This document shows positions 1 to 4,174 of a stretch of DNA of 5,543 nucleotides, piece after piece. This DNA comes from an uncultured Bacilli bacterium. Its GTDB lineage: Bacteria; Bacillota_I; Bacilli_A; RF39; UBA660. The stretch covers positions 1 through 5,543 of the forward strand of contig CAJUHL010000098.1 of NCBI GenBank assembly GCA_910586425.1, written 5' to 3'. The position numbers were made by a program, and so were the translations under genes. Every line of letters begins with the position of its first letter. The stretch's first letter is position 1. The notes beneath the pieces are model-generated. The model made no database searches and was not told the origin of the DNA. It saw nothing but the letters and a program-made list of their open reading frames with translations.

Positions 1-42
1 GATTATTCTGCTAAATGGGAGCAATATATACATGAAAATTGA
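1..42 (+). CDS. 3' end of an upstream gene (partial, uncertain frame)
   Basis: The first frame reads DYSAKWEQYIHEN and stops at TGA 40-42. This leaves 27 nt before the next start, similar to the 19-nt gap between the two following genes, so it may be the tail of another gene in the same operon. A competing frame is open from base 2 to TGA 71-73. It overlaps the next ATG as ATGA and contains a possible 13-residue peptide starting at ATG 32. Too little sequence is present to choose between them or to suggest a function. Confidence 0.35.
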   Translation, partial: DYSAKWEQYIHEN

Positions 43-69
43 AATCCGGTTTTCAAGTGGAGAATATTT

Positions 70-444
70 ATGAGTAAAGAAGAAATTGCAGAACAGATAC
101 AGAAAATAAACCAATTATCTGATGAAGATCAAAAATATTTATATGGTGAATGTGATAGATGGTGTTTGGATAACTTTGAAGAAGGCTTACAGATAGTAGC
201 CATAATGGAAAAAGATAATCATGAAAATGGTATTACGCATTGTTATCTAAGGAATTTGGATAATGGCGTATGCTACGATGTAAGAGGTGAGAGTAGCTGT
301 GATGAGGAAATCATCGCTTATACAGGTGTGGATTATTATTCAAGTAATATTGAAGAGTATGTCTTTGAAGATATTGAGGATTTCAAAATATTTCTAAAAT
401 GGATAGAGTTTGAAGTGGTAAGAAGGTATCATTTGGCAGGATAA
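70..444 (+). CDS. Hypothetical acidic protein, 124 aa
   Basis: I do not recognise a named family. The ATG at 70 follows a GTGGAG ribosome site at 57-62 with 7 nt spacing. The protein is soluble and acidic, rich in Asp/Glu, with no signal peptide or membrane segment. Residues 1-30 look helical. A central stretch near residues 56-74 (HCYLRNLDNGVCYDVRG) has the look of a beta-strand pair, followed by an acidic patch and a helical C-terminus near residues 104-121. The composition and small size fit an accessory protein of a phage or mobile element. It is followed 19 nt later by the next gene, whose leader (TGGAGAATAT then TATG) closely resembles its own, so the two are probably co-transcribed. 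No promoter is visible before it, consistent with transcription from upstream of the window. Confidence 0.8.
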   Translation: MSKEEIAEQIQKINQLSDEDQKYLYGECDRWCLDNFEEGLQIVAIMEKDNHENGITHCYLRNLDNGVCYDVRGESSCDEEIIAYTGVDYYSSNIEEYVFEDIEDFKIFLKWIEFEVVRRYHLAG

Positions 445-463
445 AGTGATTGGAGAATATATT

Positions 464-886
464 ATGAAGATTATCCGCTATTCAGTAGCAGCATTTGAAC
501 CACAGGAACAGACACATCATGCCAAACATATTCAGTATCATCTTTCTGGCGAGTTTAACTTAGAAGATTATCCTGAGTTTATGAGATGGCAGATCCAGCG
601 TATCCATGAACAAAAGGCAGCTTTCTATAAAGAGCATCTGGAAGATTTTAAGCGTGGAATTTGGTGTTTTGTGGATGGACACAAGAGCAATCAATCACTG
701 AATCATCTGAAGAAGAAAGTTCCTTGTTGGGAAGCGGAGGTTCCAGATGATATAGAGTGCTATGATTGTAACTGGGAGAAGCTGATAACCATTTCTGATC
801 CAGATGTGTTATGGGGAGGGTGTTATATTCCTGAGAGGGAAATGTGGAAAATCAGAAATGTTAGGAGAAGAAGGAAAACGGCGTAA
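464..886 (+). CDS. Hypothetical protein, 140 aa
   Basis: No family is recognised with confidence. The frame can be opened at GTG 446, but TGGAG at 451-455 lies 8 nt before ATG 464, so the protein should begin MKIIRYSVAAFEPQEQ. Histidines cluster near residues 18-26 (THHAKHIQYH). Several Trp/Cys/Asp residues lie near 84-106, including KVPCWEAEVPDDIECYDCNW, with paired cysteines that could be structural. The last ten residues are strongly basic (RNVRRRRK), suggesting nucleic-acid contact or simply a charged tail. It is soluble, with no signal peptide. The gene sits in a string of four small plus-strand genes with short gaps and no terminator between them, so it probably belongs to their operon. 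It resembles hypothetical proteins of Firmicute phages and plasmids. Function unknown. Confidence 0.78.
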   Translation: MKIIRYSVAAFEPQEQTHHAKHIQYHLSGEFNLEDYPEFMRWQIQRIHEQKAAFYKEHLEDFKRGIWCFVDGHKSNQSLNHLKKKVPCWEAEVPDDIECYDCNWEKLITISDPDVLWGGCYIPEREMWKIRNVRRRRKTA

Positions 887-911
887 AATAGAAAATATGG
901 AGGAAAATAAT

Positions 912-1124
912 ATGGCAAATTTAACAGTGAATCAGGATAATATTGATAGAATCGAAGAGGAATTAGATTACGCTTTAGGTGATTGCTATGATGCTCCAAT
1001 GCATATCATCGTAAAGATTGTGCTTGGTGTATTGGATACAGCGGAAAGAGAGAAGAGACTAAATGTAAAAGAGCGAAAAGTTGCATGTGATTATATTACG
1101 GAATACTATGGGTATAACTTTTGA
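912..1124 (+). CDS. Hypothetical small protein, 70 aa
   Basis: The frame is open further upstream, but a GGAGG at 899-903 sits 8 nt before ATG 912. The predicted protein therefore starts MANLTVNQDNIDRIEEELDYA. That leaves 25 nt after the preceding stop. An earlier ATG at 804 would overlap the previous gene by 83 nt and lacks a comparable ribosome site. The product looks all-helical, with an acidic amphipathic helix near residues 8-22, a hydrophobic helix near 29-42 (MHIIVKIVLGVLDTAE), and an aromatic C-terminus (ITEYYGYNF). There is no catalytic motif. It is probably co-transcribed with its neighbours. Function unknown. Confidence 0.75.
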   Translation: MANLTVNQDNIDRIEEELDYALGDCYDAPMHIIVKIVLGVLDTAEREKRLNVKERKVACDYITEYYGYNF

Positions 1125-1163
1125 TTTGGGTGGATGAAATGTTGCTTTTATGAGGAAAATGAA

Positions 1164-1430
1164 ATGAGTAGAAGTTATAAAAAAGTTCCCTGTTGTAAGG
1201 ACTATAATCGGGGAATGAAAAAACGTGCTAATAGACATTTGCGTAGAAATTATTTGGATATTCCATCTGGAAGGGCATATAAAAAGATATTTTGCTCTTA
1301 TGATATTTGTGATTATAAGTTTTTAAAAACATTTAATTCTTATAAAAAGTGGATTTTTAAACATATGGATGAAAGGTGTCCAGATGGTGAATTGTATAGA
1401 AGGTGGTATAAATATTATAAAATGAAATAG
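1164..1430 (+). CDS. Hypothetical basic protein starting MSRSYKK, 88 aa
   Basis: ATG 1134 is possible, but its only purine run lies directly against it. GAGG at 1152-1155 is 8 nt before ATG 1164, so 1164 is chosen. The N-terminus MSRSYKKVPCCKDYNRGMKKRANRHLRR is highly basic with a CC pair. It resembles small MSRSYKK-type proteins of unknown function that I associate with Firmicute phages and integrative elements. The C-terminus is rich in Tyr, Lys and Trp (KKWIFKHMDERC, RRWYKYYK). The high positive charge suggests binding to nucleic acid or ribosomes, but that is inference. It is the last gene of the first cluster. No terminator is visible in the 45 nt that separate it from the operator of the next cassette. 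Confidence 0.8.
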   Translation: MSRSYKKVPCCKDYNRGMKKRANRHLRRNYLDIPSGRAYKKIFCSYDICDYKFLKTFNSYKKWIFKHMDERCPDGELYRRWYKYYKMK

Positions 1431-1475
1431 ACAGAACTTATTTTTAACATAAAAATTGGATGAGCATCATATACT

Positions 1476-1507
1476 AAAGTGTACATAGTTGACATTATGT
1501 ACACTTT
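1476..1507. promoter_or_regulatory. Palindromic operator of the Phd/HicB-HicA cassette
   Basis: A perfect 12-bp inverted repeat, AAAGTGTACATA (1476-1487) and TATGTACACTTT (1496-1507), is separated by 8 bases that contain the -35 hexamer TTGACA. A dimeric antitoxin with a Phd/YefM-type DNA-binding N-terminus is the obvious ligand. Binding here would cover the -35 box and the promoter spacer, giving the autorepression usual for toxin-antitoxin operons. The symmetry is read directly. The identity of the binder is inferred. Confidence 0.75.
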
Positions 1508-1517
1508 TTGCTATGAT
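1489..1517 (+). promoter_or_regulatory. Sigma-A promoter for the toxin-antitoxin cassette
   Basis: The -35 is TTGACA (1489-1494), followed by exactly 17 bp and -10 TATGAT (1512-1517). Transcription should start near 1524, about 19 nt before the chosen antitoxin start. The promoter overlaps the 32-bp palindrome, so it should be strong but autorepressed. Confidence 0.85.
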
Positions 1518-1542
1518 GGAGGTATCAAAGGAGATGATGAAT

Positions 1543-1968
1543 ATGTTGATGGAACAGGCAACAACTGTTAGAAAAGAATGGAGTTCGGTTTGTGATAGTG
1601 TTATTCATGAGAAACCTAAATTTATAAAACGCACTAGAGACAAGATGTGGTTTTCCAATTTGGAAACGATATCTGAACTTTTAGAAGCATATTATTTTAC
1701 TGCCACGAGATATATTGAAAACGATGGTTCTATTACTTTGTCTCTTATTGAAATTGATCTTGTGGAAAATGGTAAAGATGAGCAGGAAGCACGTCTGAAT
1801 ATGGGGAAGGCTATATTGGAATATGCTTTGGATTATTATAATGAATATGAAATGTATTCACGTAGTCCTAATAGAAAGAAACATATCCCTTATATTTTTA
1901 AAGCATTGATTATAGATAATCCAGAAAAGATAGGAGATATGTTACAATGCCAAGATGGAAAGAACTAA
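1543..1968 (+). CDS. Type II antitoxin: Phd/YefM-like N-terminus with HicB-like C-terminus, 141 aa
   Basis: This is the probable antitoxin that neutralises the HicA-like toxin encoded next and represses their operon. The frame extends back to TTG 1489, but that codon lies inside the -35 box, upstream of the transcript. AAAGGAG at 1527-1533 gives 9 nt spacing to ATG 1543 (ATG 1537 is a closer alternative). Residues 5-50 (ATTVRKEWSSVCDSVIHEKP..IKRTRDKMWFSNLETI) follow the Phd/YefM pattern of helix, basic beta-turn-beta and helix. Residues 51-125 (YIENDGSITLSLIEIDLVENG, then EARLNMGKAILEYALDYYNEY) follow the HicB half of a partial RNase H fold: strand-strand-strand and a helix. The fold would therefore combine a DNA-binding and dimerising head from one family with the toxin-binding body of another. 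It overlaps the toxin gene by 22 nt, so translation is coupled. Domain calls are by eye. The operon logic is strong. Confidence 0.75.
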   Translation: MLMEQATTVRKEWSSVCDSVIHEKPKFIKRTRDKMWFSNLETISELLEAYYFTATRYIENDGSITLSLIEIDLVENGKDEQEARLNMGKAILEYALDYYNEYEMYSRSPNRKKHIPYIFKALIIDNPEKIGDMLQCQDGKN

Positions 1969-2165
1969 AGAGGTTTTGTGATAGGGACGGGTGGGAGCTG
2001 TATAAGGATACTGATCATTATTTCTATAGAAAAATAGATGATAATGGGAACATCAAATTGACGAAAGTTTCAAAAGGTTCAGGAGAAATTCGTCCTCATA
2101 TGTGGAGAGAAATATTAAGGAAACAATTACAAGTCACACAAGAATATTTTAATAGTAAAATATAG
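1947..2165 (+). CDS. hicA: HicA-like toxin (mRNA interferase family), 72 aa
   Basis: This is the likely toxin of the cassette. HicA proteins are small RNases with a double-stranded-RNA-binding-like fold that cleave mRNA and are held inactive by HicB. The family pattern is visible: an N-terminal helix ending in RDGWEL (13-18), the DTDHYFY strand (21-27) with the expected catalytic histidine at position 24, a second strand (IKLTKVSKGSGEI, 36-48), and a C-terminal helix in which WREILRKQL takes the place of the usual TLRSILKQAGL. GSGEI replaces the usual KGEI-type loop. AGGAG at 1932-1936 lies 10 nt before ATG 1947. The start lies inside the antitoxin gene, the usual antitoxin-first arrangement. 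Its length is normal for the family. The call is divergent from textbook HicA, so the family assignment is moderately sure, and the toxin role rests mainly on context. Confidence 0.7.
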   Translation: MPRWKELKRFCDRDGWELYKDTDHYFYRKIDDNGNIKLTKVSKGSGEIRPHMWREILRKQLQVTQEYFNSKI

Positions 2166-2171
2166 TGAAAG

Positions 2172-2202
2172 AAAGCGGTATATGAATTTGTATCGCTTTT
2201 TT
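2172..2202 (+). terminator. Intrinsic terminator of the toxin-antitoxin cassette
   Basis: An 11-bp stem (2172-2182 with 2189-2199, including two G-T wobbles) closes a 6-base loop and runs into six T at 2197-2202. It begins seven bases after the HicA stop codon, so the cassette is a closed transcription unit. Confidence 0.8.
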
Positions 2203-2448
2203 AATATAGAAATCATAATTTTATCTTTGATATTTGTTAGTATAGCATAGAAAAGCCCTATTTCTACACTAAAAATATGGAAGCTATGGATAAAATTGTA
2301 ATACGAAACAATTATCCAAAAACATAAAAGTGCTTAAAATGGGCATTTCTGCATACGAAAACAAGATAGAATTATGGTTTCAAGTTGCTTTAGATAAAAA
2401 TAGAAGAACTATATAAGTCCGATTTTTTGGACATCAAAAACAGTATTA
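2203..2448. other. AT-rich intergenic region without a gene
   Basis: Between two converging transcripts there are 246 bases with stops in all frames and no convincing start or ribosome site. The visible structure is an imperfect inverted repeat at 2244-2270 (AGCATAGAAA, 7 bases, TTTCTACACT; 8 of 10 positions symmetric) and a weak 4-bp hairpin GTCC/GGAC near 2416-2431 that could help end the minus-strand transcript. I see no clear terminator for the minus-strand gene. Confidence 0.5.
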
Positions 2449-2667
2449 TTAGAGAGTAGAGTCACTTTTTGTTATTTCAATTTTAAGATCAAGAGCATTG
2501 CAAATATCAACAAGAGTGTTACAATTTGGATTTCCGTTATTAAAATATTGGCTGACTGATTGTTGTGATTTATGAATACGAGCAGCTAAATCCTTAACTT
2601 GAACTTCATCTATATCCATATATTTTTTGATTTCAGCTAATAATTCTTTTGAAGTTTGATGTAACAT
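2449..2667 (-). CDS. Small XRE-family helix-turn-helix regulator, 72 aa
   Basis: A DNA-binding protein, probably the repressor of its own gene and of the divergent mazF-like gene, and a candidate antitoxin. The frame opens at TTG 2685, but that codon is upstream of the ribosome site. AAGAGGTG (complement of 2672-2679) places GAGG 6 nt before ATG 2667, so the protein starts MLHQTSKELLAEI. Residues 24-45 (VKDLAARIHKSQQSVSQYFNNG) show the Cro/CI helix-turn-helix: a first helix with Ala-Ala, a turn, then QQSVSQYF as recognition helix. NCNTLVDICNALDLKIEI (49-66) is the typical following helix and strand. At 72 aa it is barely more than the HTH domain and lacks a separate toxin-binding tail such as MazE has. 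Mirror-image AT-rich palindromes lie in its promoter region. Confidence 0.85.
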   Translation of the reverse strand: MLHQTSKELLAEIKKYMDIDEVQVKDLAARIHKSQQSVSQYFNNGNPNCNTLVDICNALDLKIEITKSDSTL

Positions 2668-2682
2668 AGAACACCTCTTACT

Positions 2683-2780
2683 CAATATTTATATTGATTA
2701 TACAATATTAACAATGTTTTTACAATATTTTTAGCAATAATTATATAAATATATATATTGTTTTATCAATATAAATATTG
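2683..2780. repeat. Mirror-image operator palindromes between the divergent genes
   Basis: CAATATTTATATTGAT (2683-2698) and ATCAATATAAATATTG (2765-2780) are perfect 16-base reverse complements, 66 bases apart. Each contains its own 14-bp palindrome, CAATAT-NN-ATATTG (2683-2696 and 2767-2780). Related ACAATATT words occur at 2702-2709 and 2722-2729, and AATATTGT at 2775-2782. One palindrome covers the expected start of the minus transcript. The other fills the spacer of the plus promoter. The XRE protein is the likely ligand. With base composition this AT-rich some repetition is expected, but 16 perfect mirrored bases at matching promoter positions is not. Confidence 0.75.
2697..2725 (-). promoter_or_regulatory. 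Promoter of the XRE regulator gene
   Basis: On the minus strand the -35 is TTGTAA (complement of 2720-2725), the spacer 17 bp and the -10 TATAAT (complement of 2697-2702). The expected start falls near 2690, inside the palindrome at 2683-2696, so a bound regulator would block its own transcription. Confidence 0.65.
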
Positions 2781-2786
2781 TATAAT
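2758..2786 (+). promoter_or_regulatory. Promoter of the mazF-like operon
   Basis: The -35 is TTGTTT (2758-2763), the spacer 17 bp and the -10 a consensus TATAAT (2781-2786). The 14-bp palindrome lies within the spacer, so binding would exclude RNA polymerase. The leader is about 44 nt and ends in a very strong GGAGAGGAGG ribosome site at 2821-2830. Confidence 0.75.
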
Positions 2787-2836
2787 ATGAAATATCAAAG
2801 GCAAAACTTATTACATACTAGGAGAGGAGGATACAT

Positions 2837-3217
2837 ATGGAGCTTCATAGATACGATATTGTAGAGGCAGAGTTATGCTATGGTACTGGCTCTATTCAAA
2901 AAAAGAGAAGACCATATATAATAGTGAGTAATGAGAAAGGGACTACGAATGCGAGTATCATTACTGTTATGCCTTTGACACATATAATCAAAAAGCAACA
3001 TCTTCCAGTTCATGGATGTTTACAAGCGGAATCAGAAACAGGATTATCTACTTATTCAATGATCCTTGGAGAGCAGCCACAGACAATTTGTAAGGAGGAA
3101 GTAATCAAGAAGTTGGGTAATGTGACTGACAAAAAACAAAGGAATAATGTAAATAAAGTTTGTTTTAATACATTTTTCTTTGGAGAAAATATTAATTGGG
3201 AAGAGGTGTTAGCATAA
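2837..3217 (+). CDS. mazF: MazF/PemK-type endoribonuclease toxin, 126 aa
   Basis: MazF/PemK proteins are sequence-specific mRNA endoribonucleases. Motifs appear in family order: HRYDIVEAEL (4-13, first strand), KKRRPYIIVSN (22-32, with Arg25), ASIITVMPLT (39-48, with Thr48), ETGLSTYSMILGEQPQTI (67-84, matching the usual GL..S...EQ.RTI block) and KKLGNVTD (91-98). Arg25 and Thr48 fall at the numbered positions of the catalytic pair known from Bacillus subtilis MazF, so the protein looks active. The length is normal with about 10 extra C-terminal residues. ATG 2837 is 6 nt after GGAGG. No MazE-like gene precedes it. A divergent XRE gene shares its control region, and a coupled 89-aa gene follows, so the antitoxin is not obvious. 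Some MazF-like proteins in Clostridia occur without MazE, so the toxin role is likely but its control is unusual. Confidence 0.9.
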   Translation: MELHRYDIVEAELCYGTGSIQKKRRPYIIVSNEKGTTNASIITVMPLTHIIKKQHLPVHGCLQAESETGLSTYSMILGEQPQTICKEEVIKKLGNVTDKKQRNNVNKVCFNTFFFGENINWEEVLA

Positions 3218-3486
3218 TGGGAGTAATCGTTTGTTCTGTTAAAGAGGTATTTGAATTAATGAAACATATGGATGAAAACGACATGGTTGTATTGTCAGTT
3301 GTTAATAAAAAGACATATGTTCATGATATTCCCAGAAGAATAAAAAAGAAAAACGGAGAAGAATTGATTAGAAAAGCAGACAATATATGTTATCAGGACA
3401 ATGATTTTTTTGGTACATTGTCGTTGTATGGTGTTTTAAAGGAAAAGGATACCATTCATAACATCCTATTTCCTCAATTGGAATAA
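3217..3486 (+). CDS. Unknown 89-aa protein translationally coupled to MazF
   Basis: Its ATG overlaps the MazF stop codon by one base (TAATG at 3215-3219). A ribosome site AAGAGGTG lies at 3201-3208, 8 nt upstream and inside mazF. An earlier in-frame start at 3196 would precede this site and is rejected. I do not recognise the family. The protein opens with two likely strands around an amphipathic helix (GVIVCSVKEVFELMKHMDEND, then MVVLSVV). A basic middle follows (RRIKKKNGEELIRKA, residues 35-49), then an acidic-aromatic stretch (CYQDNDFFGTLSLYGVLKEKD). There is no signal peptide or membrane segment. Tight coupling to a toxin gene makes it a candidate antitoxin or accessory factor, but nothing in the sequence proves that. 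Confidence 0.75.
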   Translation: MGVIVCSVKEVFELMKHMDENDMVVLSVVNKKTYVHDIPRRIKKKNGEELIRKADNICYQDNDFFGTLSLYGVLKEKDTIHNILFPQLE

Positions 3487-3491
3487 AATAC

Positions 3492-3503
3492 AAACATGCG
3501 TTC
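3492..3503. promoter_or_regulatory. Upstream LexA (DinR) box, one mismatch
   Basis: Read on the minus strand this is GAAC-GCAT-GTTT, flanked as CGAACGCATGTTTG. It differs at one position from the Gram-positive LexA core GAAC-N4-GTTC. Its centre is 34 bp, about three helical turns, from the perfect box at 3526-3537. The two share an 11-base inverted match, suggesting cooperative binding or looping over the promoter. Confidence 0.65.
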
Positions 3504-3514
3504 GAAATAGAATA

Positions 3515-3543
3515 TTGACAAACAAGAACGCATGTTCTATACT
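3515..3543 (+). promoter_or_regulatory. Sigma-A promoter of the RNA-only transcription unit
   Basis: The -35 is consensus TTGACA (3515-3520), the spacer exactly 17 bp and the -10 TATACT (3538-3543). The start is expected near 3550. The perfect LexA box fills the downstream two thirds of the spacer, abutting the -10. This is a typical arrangement for an SOS-repressed promoter. No protein gene follows for about 690 bases. Downstream are structured sequence, two tRNA genes and a terminator. Confidence 0.85.
3526..3537. promoter_or_regulatory. Perfect Gram-positive LexA (SOS) box
   Basis: GAACGCATGTTC matches GAAC-R-N-R-Y-GTTC, the core of the Bacillus-type DinR/LexA site, with no mismatch. It sits between the -35 and -10 of the promoter, so LexA binding should silence it until DNA damage inactivates LexA. 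Confidence 0.85.
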
Positions 3544-3577
3544 TGTAATTACACCAAGGAAAATAGAATAAACACAA

Positions 3578-3622
3578 AAGACCTATCCTCAAACGGTGCT
3601 GGCACACCATCGGACAGGTCTT
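3578..3622. other. Large imperfect hairpin in the leader
   Basis: The arms AAGACCTATCC (3578-3588) and GGACAGGTCTT (3612-3622) pair over 11 bases with a single A-C mismatch. Inside, GGTG (3595-3598) pairs with CACC (3605-3608). On the plus strand it is not followed by a T run. Read from the minus strand it is followed by TTTTGTGTTTATT, so it could stop transcription entering from the right, although no minus-strand gene lies there. It may equally be a structural part of the plus-strand RNA. Confidence 0.6.
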
Positions 3623-3741
3623 CTACATACACTGAGCAGAAACGCTCACTTGTATTATTACATATTTGAAACATTTTGGTCAAGTGGTAATTTCAAGCGA
3701 TTCTGCACAGATTCAAAAGTGAAATAATTTAATAAAGACAC

Positions 3742-3813
3742 AGGGGTATCGCCAAATGGAAAGGCATAGGATTTTGGTTCCTATATTTGCAGGTTCGAGT
3801 CCTGCTACCCTTG
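3742..3813 (+). tRNA. tRNA-Gln (anticodon TTG)
   Basis: The complete cloverleaf is readable. The acceptor AGGGGTA pairs with TACCCTT (one G-U), with TC at positions 8-9. D stem is GCC/GGC, anticodon stem TAGGA/TCCTA with loop TTTTGGT giving anticodon TTG, variable loop TATTT, T stem GCAGG/CCTGC and T loop TTCGAGT. The discriminator is G, as in bacterial tRNA-Gln. No CCA is encoded, since the following bases are CTG, so CCA would be added after transcription. An extra Gln(UUG) tRNA on a mobile element would supplement CAA decoding. Confidence 0.93.
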
Positions 3814-4094
3814 CTGTGAAATTGATAGCGAGGTTCGATTTGCGAAAGCAATGGCACGGTACGATTCCGTGGTATGAATTCATTTCATATAACGCTTAGA
3901 TTCAATGTAGAATTATAAGGTGGCTCTCTTTGGTGCCTTGACGAAGGAAAAACATCATTGGAAATCAAAAGCTATTCTATATTGACGCTGGGAACTGCGT
4001 AAGTGTTCAATTCTGGAAATGCTGCTAGGAGAGGGATAATTACAAATGTGCAGACTTGTAGGTAGGAGAATACAAGGTTAAACCTTCATCCCTT
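3814..4094 (+). other. Structured 281-nt spacer between the two tRNAs
   Basis: No protein gene or complete tRNA is found here. Local structures on the plus strand are a TTGC-GAAA-GCAA hairpin with a GNRA tetraloop (3840-3851); CACGG-TACGATT-CCGTG (3855-3871), which has the 5-bp stem and 7-base loop of a tRNA T arm; a nested ATTGA/TCAAT with CGC/GCG (3981-4011); and a 64-nt unit closed by GAGGGAT/ATCCCTT (4031-4094, one G-U) with an inner CTTGTA/TACAAG stem (4055-4076). The unit ends directly at the next tRNA. These could be remnants of decayed tRNAs or parts of a structured RNA. Confidence 0.45.
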
Positions 4095-4168
4095 GGATCG
4101 TTAGCTCAGTTGGTTAGAGCAATCGCCTCATAAACGGTCGGTCATCTGTTCGAGTCAGATACGATCCA
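4095..4168 (+). tRNA. tRNA with CAT anticodon (elongator Met, or Ile2)
   Basis: The acceptor GGATCGT pairs perfectly with ACGATCC, with discriminator A. TA is at 8-9, D stem GCTC/GAGC with loop AGTTGGTTA, anticodon loop CTCATAA, variable loop CGGTC, T stem ATCTG/CAGAT and T loop TTCGAGT. The anticodon stem ATCGC/ACGGT is weak: one U-G and a C-A mismatch next to the loop. The anticodon is CAT. This could be elongator tRNA-Met, or tRNA-Ile2 whose C34 becomes lysidine. The loop and variable region fit both. It lacks the three G-C pairs of initiator tRNA. No CCA is encoded. Confidence 0.9.
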
Positions 4169-4174
4169 TTAAAT

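Noticed and set aside
804..911. Longer form of the 70-aa protein starting at ATG 804
   Set aside because: It overlaps the preceding gene by 83 nt in another frame. A GGAGG ribosome site just before ATG 912 explains the start better.
1489..1542. Upstream extension of the Phd/HicB antitoxin to TTG 1489
   Set aside because: These codons lie inside the -35 box, promoter spacer and -10, mostly upstream of the expected transcript start, and the extension lacks a ribosome site.
3492..3537. The inverted repeat between the two LexA boxes as a terminator for the mazF operon
   Set aside because: The 11-bp arms enclose a 22-base loop holding a consensus -35 box and no T run follows. The two halves fit LexA boxes placed about a promoter much better.
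3368..3610. Minus-strand open frame of 80 codons
   Set aside because: It overlaps the coupled 89-aa gene, the LexA-regulated promoter and the large hairpin, has no ribosome site, and its Cys/Tyr/Phe-rich composition is typical of the antisense of AT-rich coding sequence.
3673..3725. Possible tRNA-Cys or tRNA-Glu remnant (TTGGTCAAGTGGTAA followed by TCTGCACAGA)
   Set aside because: The D-arm-like word and a GCA triplet are present, but no acceptor, anticodon or T stem of proper length can be formed. At most it is a long-decayed remnant.
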